This document shows, in pieces, positions 54,969 to 63,611 of a DNA stretch of 64,000 nucleotides (the stretch's first letter is position 1; every line of letters starts with the position of its first letter). A program made the translations under genes and the position numbers. This DNA is from Roseiarcus sp963770035 (GTDB taxonomy: Bacteria; Pseudomonadota; Alphaproteobacteria; Rhizobiales; Beijerinckiaceae), in the NCBI GenBank assembly GCA_963770035.1, contig CAVYON010000016.1, forward strand, positions 1 through 64,000, given 5' to 3'. Below the pieces are notes generated by a model, which did no database searches, was not told where the DNA came from, and worked only from the letters and a program-made list of their open reading frames with translations.

Positions 54969-57900
54969 TCAGGCGTGGGAGGGCAGGCCGGCGAGCGGCT
55001 CAGGCGCATCGGCTTTGGCTTTGGCTTTGCTGGGGTATCGGTGCACGATCGAGAACACGGTCGGCACGAACAGGAGCGTCGCGAACGTCGCAAACAGGAG
55101 ACCGCCGATGACGGCGCGCCCGAGCGGCGAGTTCTGCCCGGGCTCGATAGCCATCGGCAGCATGCCGATGATCATGGCGAGCGCCGTCATCAAGACAGGC
55201 CTGAAGCGCGTGGCGCCGGCCGCGAGCGCAGCGTCGACGGCGCTCTTGCCTTCCGCGAGTTGTTCGCGCGCGAAGCTGACCACGAGAATGCTGTTTGCCG
55301 TCGCCACGCCCATGCACATAATCGCGCCGGTCAAGGCGGGAACCGACAAGGTGGTGTTCGTCAGGAACAGCATCCACACGATACCCGCGAGGGCGGCCGG
55401 GAGCGCCGTGATAATCACGAACGGGTCGAGCCAGGACTGGAAGTTGACGACAATCAGAAGATAGATCAGCACGATCGAGAAAGCCAAGCCGATCATGAGC
55501 TGCTGGTAGGCGCTCGCCATGGTCGCCACTTGGCCCCGGATGGTGACCGTCGCCCCCTTGGGAAGCTCGCCGAGGGAGTCGTCGACGATCTTTTGGACGT
55601 CCGCGGCGACGCTGCCGAGATCCCGATCTTGGGTCGTCGCATAAATATTCACAACGTTACGGATGTCATACTGCGAAACTATCGCGTTGAGCGGCTCGGG
55701 CGAAAGGGTCGCCAGGCCTCCCAGGAGCTGCTGGGAGTTCGGGGCCTGGAGCGGCAGGTTTTTGAGGTCTCCAAGCGTGTCGATGCCATATTGCGGGGTC
55801 TGGACCGAAACGGCGTAGGAAACGCCGTTGGCGGGGCTCAGCCAGTAGGTCGGGGCCGTCTGTGTGCTGCCCGATAGGGTCGTCTGAAGGCTGGTCGAGG
55901 CGTCGTTCTCGGTGAGGCCCACGACGCCGGCGAATTCGCGGTTGAAGTCGACCCGGAGGGCGGGGTCCCGGAAGGCTTCCTGGATGCGCGGATCGGCGAT
56001 TCCGGGGACATGGCGAATCTTCGCCAGGAGCTTGGTTGCGAAGGCGCGGCTGGCCTCGAGATCGGCGCCCGCGATCTGGACGTCGATCGGCGCGGGCGAG
56101 CCGAAGTTGAGGATCTGGCTCACCATATCGGCGGGAAGGAAGGAGAAGGTCGAGCCCGGGAACGCCCTCGGAAGTCGCTCGCGCAAGGCCTTCACGTAAA
56201 CGTCGGTCGGGGTCGCCCATTCGCGCAAGGTCACGAGAATGTCGGCGTCGAAGACGCCGATCGTTCCCGTGTTGCTGTAGGAGAGGTTGATGCCGCTGAC
56301 CGGCAGGCCGATGTTGTCGACGACGCTCATGAGCCGGTCCGGCGGAATGATGGCGCGGATCGCCTGCCCGACCTGATCGGCCAACACGGTGGTTTGCTCG
56401 ATTCGCGTTCCGGTCGGGGCCCTCATGTGGATTTTGATGGCGCCCCCGTCGACCGAGGGGAAAAAGTCCTGCCCGAGGAACGGGGCAAGGCCGAGAGACA
56501 GCAACGCGACGCAAACGAAGCCGCCGGCAAAGACGAAACGGTGCTGAAGCGCCAATCGCAACAGGCTGAGGTAGCCCTGGCGAAACTTCTCGAAATAAGC
56601 CTCGAACCCGCGCTGAAGGCGGCCGAAAATCCCGATGCGAGGCGGCTCGCCCGACCCGCCCTGCGTCGAGTGCTGATGCTGATTGGCAAGCAGAAAATGC
56701 GCCATGGTCGGCACGAGCGTGTAGGTGAGGATGTAGGAGGCGATCATCGCGAAGACGACCGCCATCGCGAGCGGGCGGAAGAGATAGCCCGCCACTCCGC
56801 CGAGCGCGAGCAGCGGCACGAAGGCGATGCAGATGCAAAACAGGGCGACCGTCGCTGGCGGCATGATTTCCTGCGCGCCGCGGGTGATGGCGGTCAAAAT
56901 GTCCTCGCCATGCTCCTCCATGTGGCGGTTGATGTTCTCGATCGTGACGGTCGCGTCATCGACCAGAATGCCGACCGCCAGCGCCAGGCCGCCGAGCGTC
57001 ATGACGTTGATGGTCTGGCCGAGCACGGACAACGCGGTCAACGAACAGAGCACCGCAAGCGGGATCGAAACCGTGATGATCAGGGTCGAGCGCCAGCTGC
57101 CGAGAAAGACGAGGATCATCAATCCGGTGAGCGTGGCCGCGATCAAGCCTTCGCGCACGACCGCGGCGACGGACGATTTGACGAATTGGGACTGGTCCCC
57201 GACGAAGGTCAGGTTGACCCCGGGAGGGAGGGTCGCTTCGATTCCCGGGAGGCGCGCCTTGACGCCGTCGATGATGTCGAGCGTGGACGCGGAGCCGATC
57301 TTGAGGACGGACATCAGAACGCCCTTGCGCCCATCGAGCTCAACGACGTTGGTCTGCGGCGGCGAGCCGTCATGCACGTAGGCGACGTCGCGCATGAACA
57401 CGACCGTGCCGTTGACCACCTTGACCGGGAGATTGTTGAAGTCCGCGACCGCCTTGGGCGAGTCATTGAGGTCGACGGTGAATTCGTAGGCGCCGATTTT
57501 TTCCGTGCCGACCGGATTGATCTGGTTCTGCAAGGCGAGCGCATTGCCGATATCGGTCGCTGAAAGATTGTGGGCGCGCAGCGCGCTCTGGTCGAGATCG
57601 ATCTGCACCTGGCGGGTGGCGCCGCCATAGGGGAATGGGAGCTGCGCGCCGGCCACCGTCGTGAGCTGCGGCCGAATGAAGTTCATGGCGAGATCGAAGA
57701 GTTGTGTCTGGGAAAGCGAATCGCTGGACAAGGCCAGTTGGATGATCGGAACGCTCGAGGCGTTGTAGACCAGAATGATCGGCGGCGTGGCGCCTGCAGG
57801 AAGCTGCTTCAGAATGGTTTGCGAAATCGACGTGACCTGGGCCTGTGCGGCATTGATGTCGACATTCGGCTGAAAGAAGATTTTGACGACGCCCATGCCG

Positions 57901-58163
57901 GGAAACGACTGCAACTCGATATGCTGGATGTCGTTGACGGTGGTCGAGAGCACTCGTTCATAGGGCGAGACAATGCGGCCGGTCATGTCGTCCGGCGACA
58001 AGCCGGTATAGCCCCAGACGACCGAGATGACCGGAATTCCAATATTAGGAAAGATATCCGTCGGAGTCCTGAATATCGAAAGCGCACCGAAGATCATCAC
58101 CAAAATCGCCATCACGACGAAGGTGTAGGGACGCGAGAGCGCTAACCGAACGACGGCTGTCAT
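54969..58163 (-). CDS. RND-family inner-membrane efflux pump
   Basis: The 1064-residue pump has twelve predicted helices and two large periplasmic loops. MTAVVRLALSRPYTFVVMAI starts the first helix, IFPNIGIPVISV follows in the pore region, and helix 4 carries GLALAVGILVDDATVTIEN with the paired aspartates of the proton relay. FLGQDFFPSVDGGAIKIHMR opens the second loop, and helix 10-12 motifs (MCMGVATANSILVVSFAREQ) are present. It resembles the HAE1-like branch closest to MdtB/VexF-type pumps exchanging protons for hydrophobic compounds. ATG at 58163 has ACAGG upstream. It forms an operon with the adaptor. Confidence 0.92.
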   Translation of the reverse strand: MTAVVRLALSRPYTFVVMAILVMIFGALSIFRTPTDIFPNIGIPVISVVWGYTGLSPDDMTGRIVSPYERVLSTTVNDIQHIELQSFPGMGVVKIFFQPNVDINAAQAQVTSISQTILKQLPAGATPPIILVYNASSVPIIQLALSSDSLSQTQLFDLAMNFIRPQLTTVAGAQLPFPYGGATRQVQIDLDQSALRAHNLSATDIGNALALQNQINPVGTEKIGAYEFTVDLNDSPKAVADFNNLPVKVVNGTVVFMRDVAYVHDGSPPQTNVVELDGRKGVLMSVLKIGSASTLDIIDGVKARLPGIEATLPPGVNLTFVGDQSQFVKSSVAAVVREGLIAATLTGLMILVFLGSWRSTLIITVSIPLAVLCSLTALSVLGQTINVMTLGGLALAVGILVDDATVTIENINRHMEEHGEDILTAITRGAQEIMPPATVALFCICIAFVPLLALGGVAGYLFRPLAMAVVFAMIASYILTYTLVPTMAHFLLANQHQHSTQGGSGEPPRIGIFGRLQRGFEAYFEKFRQGYLSLLRLALQHRFVFAGGFVCVALLSLGLAPFLGQDFFPSVDGGAIKIHMRAPTGTRIEQTTVLADQVGQAIRAIIPPDRLMSVVDNIGLPVSGINLSYSNTGTIGVFDADILVTLREWATPTDVYVKALRERLPRAFPGSTFSFLPADMVSQILNFGSPAPIDVQIAGADLEASRAFATKLLAKIRHVPGIADPRIQEAFRDPALRVDFNREFAGVVGLTENDASTSLQTTLSGSTQTAPTYWLSPANGVSYAVSVQTPQYGIDTLGDLKNLPLQAPNSQQLLGGLATLSPEPLNAIVSQYDIRNVVNIYATTQDRDLGSVAADVQKIVDDSLGELPKGATVTIRGQVATMASAYQQLMIGLAFSIVLIYLLIVVNFQSWLDPFVIITALPAALAGIVWMLFLTNTTLSVPALTGAIMCMGVATANSILVVSFAREQLAEGKSAVDAALAAGATRFRPVLMTALAMIIGMLPMAIEPGQNSPLGRAVIGGLLFATFATLLFVPTVFSIVHRYPSKAKAKADAPEPLAGLPSHA

Positions 58164-58600
58164 AAACCGGCCTGTAATTGCTATTGAGACGCTGCGCCCA
58201 TTTTATCGCTCAGGCCGAGGCTGAACCGCCGTCGCCGAGCGTGGGCTGTCAACACTGTCGAACATAGTGCGATTTGAGCGTTTATTGAGGCGGCGCCGGA
58301 TCACATTGTCTTGAACTTGCGAGGAAACGACCTGCCGCACTTGAGCGGGAGTCGCTGTCGCGCCGGGTGGACCGGCGCTTTCCCTTGGCTGGTCCGCCGG
58401 CGCGACCGGGCGTTGAAGCTGGTCTCATCCGCGCTGCCAACGCGGCGCTGACGGAAGCTGGCGACACCCTGATGAAAGAGGTGCGGAGGGATCGCCAACC
58501 CGGCGGCTCAGGCCCGTTTCCTCATGGCCTATGGGGAACGGAACACATGGGCGTGCCGCTCGTTGTTGGGCTGCGGGTGGCGAAACGAAGGACACGAGTC
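58164..58600. other. Gene-free divergent promoter region
   Basis: No supported gene lies here. The region should hold promoters for the RND operon (reverse) and csbD (forward). I see no clear palindrome or repeat. No regulator gene is adjacent. Confidence 0.4.
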
Positions 58601-58786
58601 ATGGACAAGGAACACGTCAAGGGCGCGGTCGACAAGGCCAAGGGCGCCGTCAAGGACGCAGCCGGCAAGGTGATGGATGACAAGTCGCTGCAGGCCGAAG
58701 GCAAGATGGACAAGGCCAAAGGGGCCGCGCACACGGCGGCCGGCGATGTCAAGGATGCGGCTCGTAGGGCTACTGACAAACCCTGA
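58601..58786 (+). CDS. CsbD-family stress protein
   Basis: The 61-residue hydrophilic protein MDKEHVKGAVDKAKGAVKDA and its continuation consist of repeated K-G-A and D-K-A-K units typical of the CsbD family, which are induced by stress in many bacteria and whose biochemical role is unknown. ATG at 58601 has AAGGA upstream; earlier in-frame starts give an atypical N-terminus. It converges with cspA across a shared bidirectional terminator, and general-stress control is expected but not shown. Confidence 0.87.
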   Translation: MDKEHVKGAVDKAKGAVKDAAGKVMDDKSLQAEGKMDKAKGAAHTAAGDVKDAARRATDKP

Positions 58787-58836
58787 GCCAAAGCCAAGAA
58801 AAGAGGGGTCGCCTTCGCGGGCGGCCCCGCCAAAAC

Positions 58837-58872
58837 AAAGGCCCCGGCGACTATGATGTCGGCGGGGCCTTT
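58837..58872. terminator. Bidirectional rho-independent terminator between csbD and cspA
   Basis: AAAGGCCCCGGCGAC and GTCGGCGGGGCCTTT pair into a long GC stem around ATGAT, with AAA/TTT tails on both sides. It lies between the convergent csbD and cspA genes. A second GC hairpin (GGGGTCGCC and GGCGGCCCC) is at about 58805-58828. Confidence 0.85.
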
Positions 58873-58930
58873 CGCTTGGGAGGTTAGGACAATCTCAGCT
58901 CGCGGGCCGCGGCCGGTGAGCGGGCGCCGC

Positions 58931-59140
58931 TTACGCGGCCTGGAGATTGCCGGCCGAACTCTTGCCCGACTTGGCGTCGCGAACCAGTTCGAACTGGATC
59001 TTCTGGCCTTCGTTCAGGGTCTGCATGCCGGCGCGCTCGACGGCGGAGATGTGCACGAACACGTCCGGTCCGCCGTTGTCAGGCTGGATGAAGCCGAAGC
59101 CCTTGGTGGGATTGAACCATTTCACAGTTCCGATCGTCAT
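58931..59140 (-). CDS. cspA: Cold-shock protein, CspA family
   Basis: The 69-residue protein begins MTIGTVKWFNPTKGFGFIQP with the RNP1 motif KGFGFI, and has RNP2 in VFVHISAVE, so it is a single OB-fold RNA/DNA chaperone of the CspA family. The C-terminus (FELVRDAKSGKSSAGNLQAA) is typical of alphaproteobacterial members. A long upstream gap may encode a leader that controls expression at low temperature. Transcription ends at the shared hairpin with csbD. Confidence 0.96.
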   Translation of the reverse strand: MTIGTVKWFNPTKGFGFIQPDNGGPDVFVHISAVERAGMQTLNEGQKIQFELVRDAKSGKSSAGNLQAA

Positions 59141-59647
59141 GACGATATCCTTTCAATCGTAAGGTGTTATTCGCCGGGAACGACGTATTCACGGCAAACA
59201 GGTCGAAATTGAAGGGAAGTGTCGTCGATGCGCCGGAGCGCATTGGAGAGAACTTGGCCGTCCAAAATCGTCTGCCTTCTATATCGGGATTGTGTTTGTG
59301 ACAAGGCTTGAGATGGCGGAATTCGCGTAGACGACCGTTGCACTTGGCCTGCTAGCAGGCGTTCTTTTGCGCCGCCGCGGCGCTTGGTTGCGGAAAGCCG
59401 TGCGATGTCAAGGCTTTGCCGGTACTGCAACCCGACGGTGGCGGCTCGAAGCGGGCGCCGAGCAGGGACCTTAACAGGGCAAAAACGGCGCCGAACAGGT
59501 CGTTATCAGGTCGGATCAGGTAAGGGACAGGCGGCTAGACGAGGCCGCCAAATCCGGCGCGGTCGGTTGTAAGGCGACGGCCGAGATTTCAACCCGCGCA
59601 GAAGGGCGGACCTTGATGAGCAGGCAGATGGGCTCGAAAGGCGTCTC
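59141..59647. other. Gene-free upstream region of cspA
   Basis: No protein gene is supported in this 500-base stretch, which is less GC-rich near 59150-59330. It may carry a structured 5' leader for cspA, as in other cold-shock genes, but I could not define one. The left part, nearer 59647, lies downstream of uxuA. Confidence 0.4.
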
Positions 59648-60838
59648 TCACTTCACCCGCCCCGCCCGGAACGCCTCGACCGTCTGCATCACCCCGCGCA
59701 GTTCCGCGAGGCCCTTGAGGCGGCCGATATAGGAATAGCCGGGGTTCGACCGCTTCAGCCGGTCGTCGCCCAACAGGTGGCCGTGGTCGGGCCGCATCGG
59801 GATCTCGGCGTCGGCCCGGCCTTCGGCGCGGCGGCGCGCTTCTTCGCCCATCAGTGCGGCGATCAGCGCCACCAGATCGGTGTCGCCGGCGAGGTGGTCG
59901 GCCTCGAAGAACGAGCCGTCCGGCTCGTGCTTGACGTTGCGCAGGTGGACGAAATGGATGCGCGGCCCGAATTCGCGCGCCATGGCGACGAGGTCGTTCT
60001 CCGGGTTCGAGCCGAACGAGCCGGCGCACAGCGTGAGGCCGCAGGCGTTGGACGGCACGGCCGAAAACAGCTTACGCACGTCCGCCGCGGTCGACAGCAC
60101 GCGCGGCAGGCCGAAGATCGGAAAGGCCGGGTCGTCGGCGTGAATGGCGAGGCGCACGCCCTCCTCCTCGGCGACCTCGGTGATCTCGCGCGCGAAGGCG
60201 AACAGGTTTTCGCGCATCGTTTCGACGCCAATGTCGCGGTAGCGCGCCAGCGCCGCGCGAAAGCTCGCCCGGTCATAGGTGAAGTCGCGCGCCGGCAACC
60301 AGTCGATCAACGCCTTTTCCAGCGCTTGCCTCACCTCGGACGCCATCGCCTCGAGCCGCGCTTTGGCCGCGGCGATCCTGTCGGCGGGGTAGTCGTCCCC
60401 AGCCCCGTCGCGCTCCAGGATGAAAAGGTCGTAGGCGGCGAAATCGACCGCGTCGAAGCGCAAGGCCGTCCCGCCGTTCGGCAGGCGCCAGTCGAGGTTG
60501 GTGCGTGTCCAGTCGGTGATCGCCATGAAATTGTAGCAGAACACCTTGACGCCGGCGCGGGCTGCGTTGCGGATCGACTGCTTGTAATTGTCGATTTTCT
60601 GGCGGAAGTCGCCCGCGCGGGTCTTGATCTCTTCGCCGACGCCGATGCTCTCGGCCACTGTCCAGGCGAGGCCCGCGCGCTCGATCGCTGCGCGGCGTTC
60701 GCGAATCTCGTCCTCGGCCCAAACCTCGCCGCGGTTGCGATGATGGAGCGCGGTGACGACGCCCGCCGCGCCGGCCTGCGCGACGTTCTCGAGGCTCACC
60801 GGATCGTCCGGTCCGAACCAGCGCCAGGTTTGTTGCAT
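59648..60838 (-). CDS. uxuA: Mannonate dehydratase
   Basis: The 396-residue enzyme removes water from D-mannonate to give 2-keto-3-deoxygluconate in the hexuronate pathway. Seen are the TIM-barrel start WRWFGPDDPVSLENVAQAGA, NFMAITDWTRT, the metal-site motif in AIHADDPAFPIFGLPR (most family members read HPDDP), CAGSFGSNPENDL, and MRPDHGHLLGDD with the catalytic histidine. GGGAGG lies 6 bases before ATG 60838. No other glucuronate genes (uxaC, uxuB) are nearby, so it may be supplied by distant operons. The HADDP variant is a single change away from the consensus. Confidence 0.92.
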   Translation of the reverse strand: MQQTWRWFGPDDPVSLENVAQAGAAGVVTALHHRNRGEVWAEDEIRERRAAIERAGLAWTVAESIGVGEEIKTRAGDFRQKIDNYKQSIRNAARAGVKVFCYNFMAITDWTRTNLDWRLPNGGTALRFDAVDFAAYDLFILERDGAGDDYPADRIAAAKARLEAMASEVRQALEKALIDWLPARDFTYDRASFRAALARYRDIGVETMRENLFAFAREITEVAEEEGVRLAIHADDPAFPIFGLPRVLSTAADVRKLFSAVPSNACGLTLCAGSFGSNPENDLVAMAREFGPRIHFVHLRNVKHEPDGSFFEADHLAGDTDLVALIAALMGEEARRRAEGRADAEIPMRPDHGHLLGDDRLKRSNPGYSYIGRLKGLAELRGVMQTVEAFRAGRVK

Positions 60839-60994
60839 GGAGTTCCCTCCCTTCGACGCCGATGGTCTACCTGATGCGCTGCCTACTATTGTATCCCCTT
60901 GGACCCGCGAGACCTAGCCGCATGCGACGGTCAAATCGAAGGCGTGTCGTTCCTCCGGCCGCGGCGCCGTAGGGCGGGGTCGTTGCCCCTGCCG

Positions 60995-61018
60995 CCGCGG
61001 TCAGCGACCGCGGCTACA
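60995..61018. repeat. CGCGGTC-type palindromic repeat
   Basis: The unit CCGCGGTCAGCGACCGCGGC (continuing TACA) matches the pair found after trpB. It lies between uxuA and accA, about 30 bases downstream of the accA stop, in the same role as an intergenic spacer. Confidence 0.75.
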
Positions 61019-61048
61019 AAGGCGGCGCCCGACAGGAGACCCGCTAAA

Positions 61049-62002
61049 TTACACCTTGCGCCCGATCGCCATAAACTTCTCCGCCCGCGCCTCGCGGATC
61101 TGGTCGGGGCTCATGTTCTGCATCGCCTTCAGGGCGTCGGAGATGGCCCGGCCAGTCGCCACGACCGCCGCCTCCGGGTCGCGATGGGCCCCGCCGACCG
61201 GCTCCGGCACGATCGTATCGATAATGCCGAACTTGAGCAGGTCTTGCGCGGTTATCTTCATGCCGGTCGCCGCCTCCTGCGCCTTCGACGAATCCCGCCA
61301 CAGGATCGAGGCGGCCGCTTCGGGCGAGGCGACGGTGTAGATCGCGTGCTCCAGCATCAGCACCTTGTTGGCGGTGGCGATGGCGATGGCGCCGCCCGAG
61401 CCGCCCTCGCCGATGACCGTCGCAACATTGGGGACGCCGAGGGCGAGGCAGGCGTCGGTTGACCGGGCGATCGCCTCGGCCTGCCCACGCTCCTCGGCGT
61501 CGACGCCGGGAAAAGCGCCCGCGGTGTCGACAAGCGCGATCACCGGCAGTTGAAACCGGTCGGCAAGCTCCATCAGCCGGACCGCCTTGCGGTAGCCCTC
61601 CGGACGGGCCATGCCAAAATTGTGCTTGAGGCGGCTCTCTGTGTCGTGGCCCTTCTCCTGGCCAATCACCACCACCGAGGCGCCATCGAACCGGCCCAAG
61701 CCCCCGACGATCGCCTGGTCCTCGCCGAAATAGCGGTCTCCCGCGAGCGGAGTGAAATCGGCGATCAGGCCCTTGAGGTAGTCGGCGCAGCGCGGCCGGC
61801 CCTGCACCCGGGCGACTTGGGTCTTCTGCCAGGGGGTGAGGGCGGCGTAGAGGTCGGCAAGGGCCTTTTCCGATTTCGCCTCGAGCTTGGCGATCTCCTC
61901 GGCGAGCGCAGCCGAGTCCCCGTTTGCGACGACCGCCCGCATTTCGTCGATGCGGGCGTCGATGTCGGCGACCGGCTGTTCGAAGCTGAGATAGGTGCGC
62001 AT
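61049..62002 (-). CDS. accA: Acetyl-CoA carboxylase carboxyltransferase subunit alpha
   Basis: The 317-residue protein pairs with AccD to transfer CO2 from carboxybiotin to acetyl-CoA in fatty-acid synthesis. It begins MRTYLSFEQPVADIDARIDE, has the long N-terminal helix, then the crotonase-like core (VIGQEKGHDT, ALVDTAGAFPGVDAEERGQA, VIGEGGSGGAIAIATANKVL) and a C-terminal SILWRDSSKAQEA helix, as in E. coli AccA of 319 residues. The start at 62002 matches the family; upstream in-frame codons are not conserved. The gene converges with nothing and lies alone beside two tRNA genes. Confidence 0.95.
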   Translation of the reverse strand: MRTYLSFEQPVADIDARIDEMRAVVANGDSAALAEEIAKLEAKSEKALADLYAALTPWQKTQVARVQGRPRCADYLKGLIADFTPLAGDRYFGEDQAIVGGLGRFDGASVVVIGQEKGHDTESRLKHNFGMARPEGYRKAVRLMELADRFQLPVIALVDTAGAFPGVDAEERGQAEAIARSTDACLALGVPNVATVIGEGGSGGAIAIATANKVLMLEHAIYTVASPEAAASILWRDSSKAQEAATGMKITAQDLLKFGIIDTIVPEPVGGAHRDPEAAVVATGRAISDALKAMQNMSPDQIREARAEKFMAIGRKV

Positions 62003-62228
62003 GCTGATCCCGACGCCGGCCGCCAAGGCGCAGGCGGCGCGGGGGTACTGGCGGCAGCAGGAGGCGAAGTCAAGGCGGCGGATCGACGCCGGCAGGCCGC
62101 TGAAATGAGCGCGGCGAGCCGGCAAAGCGGGCCTTCGAGCGCTTGAACCAGAGCTCTCGCCGACGTCAATAGCGACCGTTAGCGCCGCTTGCATCCGCGC
62201 GCGCGATGCGGCAGAAGGAGCGCTTATT

Positions 62229-62304
62229 AGGAGTGTAGCTCAATTGGCAGAGCACCGGTCTCCAAAACCGGGGGTTGGGGGTTCGAGTCCCTCCTCTCCT
62301 GCCA
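62229..62304 (+). tRNA. tRNA-Trp (anticodon CCA)
   Basis: A complete cloverleaf is seen: acceptor AGGAGTG, D-arm GCTCAATTGGCAGAGC, anticodon stem CCGGT/ACCGG around CTCCAAA (anticodon CCA), T-arm GGGGGTTCGAGTCCCTC, and a 3' end with encoded CCA. Length is 76 bases. Confidence 0.95.
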
Positions 62305-62321
62305 GTGCGTAAAAGCGCCGA

Positions 62322-62395
62322 GCGGGCGTAGTTCAATGGTAGAACGGAAGCTTCCCAAGCTTCATACGAGGGTTCAATTCCCTTCGCCCGCTCCA
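62322..62395 (+). tRNA. tRNA-Gly (anticodon CCC)
   Basis: Acceptor GCGGGCG pairs with CGCCCGC, the D-loop holds TTCAATGGTAGAA, the anticodon arm GAAGC-TTCCCAA-GCTTC gives anticodon CCC, and the T-arm is GAGGGTTCAATTCCCTT. CCA is encoded. The gene lies 17 bases after tRNA-Trp, so the two are probably co-transcribed. Confidence 0.94.
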
Positions 62396-62657
62396 ATGAT
62401 TTCAGAGATTTAGGTGATTGTACGGATGGCTTGGCCTCGGCATTTGCGGATGCGGACCATGTTTGGACCACGCAGCTCAGTTCGTTGATCGTCACTTTTG
62501 CGGCTCATGACGACTTCGTGGTCAAAGCCTCAAGCTTCGTTCCAGAGCCGACCGATCGTAAGCGTGATGCAATGGCCGCCTAACGGGATGTCGTTGGCAT
62601 CGATTAGGTGTCCACCTGCGATTTGGTGGACATCTGATGACGACCATGGCGGCGGGA
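62396..62657. other. Gene-free region between tRNA-Gly and the IS66 fragment
   Basis: No gene is supported. It holds an 8-bp inverted repeat, TGTCCACC at 62609-62616 and GGTGGACA at 62625-62632, separated by TGCGATTT. The motif resembles ends of some insertion sequences but is not followed by a recognisable transposase other than the truncated IS66. Confidence 0.45.
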
Positions 62658-62876
62658 TCAACCAAGCCAGTTGGTCGCCAGAACCAGCGCCGTGCCGTCG
62701 AACACGAGCAGCTTCAAACGATCCGATCGCTTCGAGCGAAAAACGAAAACGTCGCCGCTGTAGGGCTCGCCGGCCAGACCCTCCGCCACGAGCGCGACCA
62801 GACCATGCACGCCTTTTCGGAAGTCGATCGGCTGCGTCGCCACAAACACCCGGACATCCCGGCCGAACGAGATCAC
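62658..62876 (-). pseudogene. IS66-family TnpB, truncated
   Basis: The frame starts with GTG 62876, overlapping the TnpA stop (GTGA), and reads ISFGRDVRVFVATQPIDFRK and GDVFVFRSKRSDRLKLLVFDG, the signature of IS66 TnpB. Only 72 residues remain of about 115. After LVFDGTALVLATNWLG the sequence no longer matches and a stop follows, so the element is cut here. TnpC, the transposase proper, is absent. Confidence 0.88.
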
Positions 62877-63283
62877 CGCGTCGACCTCACCGCCGCCAGC
62901 ACGCGCTCCAGCGCCACGGCGTCGACGCCGACCGGCACGCGCACCGTCGCGCCGGCGATCATCACCTCGATCCGTTCGGCCGGACCCGCCAAAACGCGTG
63001 GCTGATCGATCGCGTCCGGCTGCGCCTCGGCGCCGTCGTCGAGCCGGATCTGCACAAACGGCGGCCCTTCGATGGCAGCGAGCCGCGCCTTGCGCCGCCA
63101 CACATTGAGCAATCCCCGGCTGACCCCGTTGCGCCGCGCCATCTCGGAAATGTTCACTTCCGGATCGGCGCTCTCGGCCAGGATCCGCGCCTTCTCCGCA
63201 TCGCTCCAATCGCGCCGACGCCGCAGCCCCGTGATCACCTCGACACGCTGATAAGAGTCGGCATCATGCCTGGCCCGATGCAT
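62873..63283 (-). CDS. IS66-family TnpA
   Basis: The 136-residue protein has the IS66 TnpA helix-turn-helix (RRRDWSDAEKARILAESADP, NISEMARRNGVSRGLLNVWRRK) and a C-terminal region rich in valine and alanine. The family role is accessory to transposition. Since TnpB is truncated and TnpC is missing, the element cannot move by itself. The start at 63283 gives the usual length. The other end of the element is not clearly bounded. Confidence 0.85.
   Translation of the reverse strand: MHRARHDADSYQRVEVITGLRRRRDWSDAEKARILAESADPEVNISEMARRNGVSRGLLNVWRRKARLAAIEGPPFVQIRLDDGAEAQPDAIDQPRVLAGPAERIEVMIAGATVRVPVGVDAVALERVLAAVRSTR

Positions 63284-63611
<328 letters not shown>

Noticed and set aside
58301..58498. 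Small reverse-strand frames upstream of csbD
   Set aside because: They are arginine-rich, lack a ribosome site and match nothing; the stretch is more likely a divergent promoter region.
62166..62495. Reverse-strand open frame across the two tRNA genes
   Set aside because: It covers two clear cloverleaf tRNAs on the other strand and cannot be a gene.
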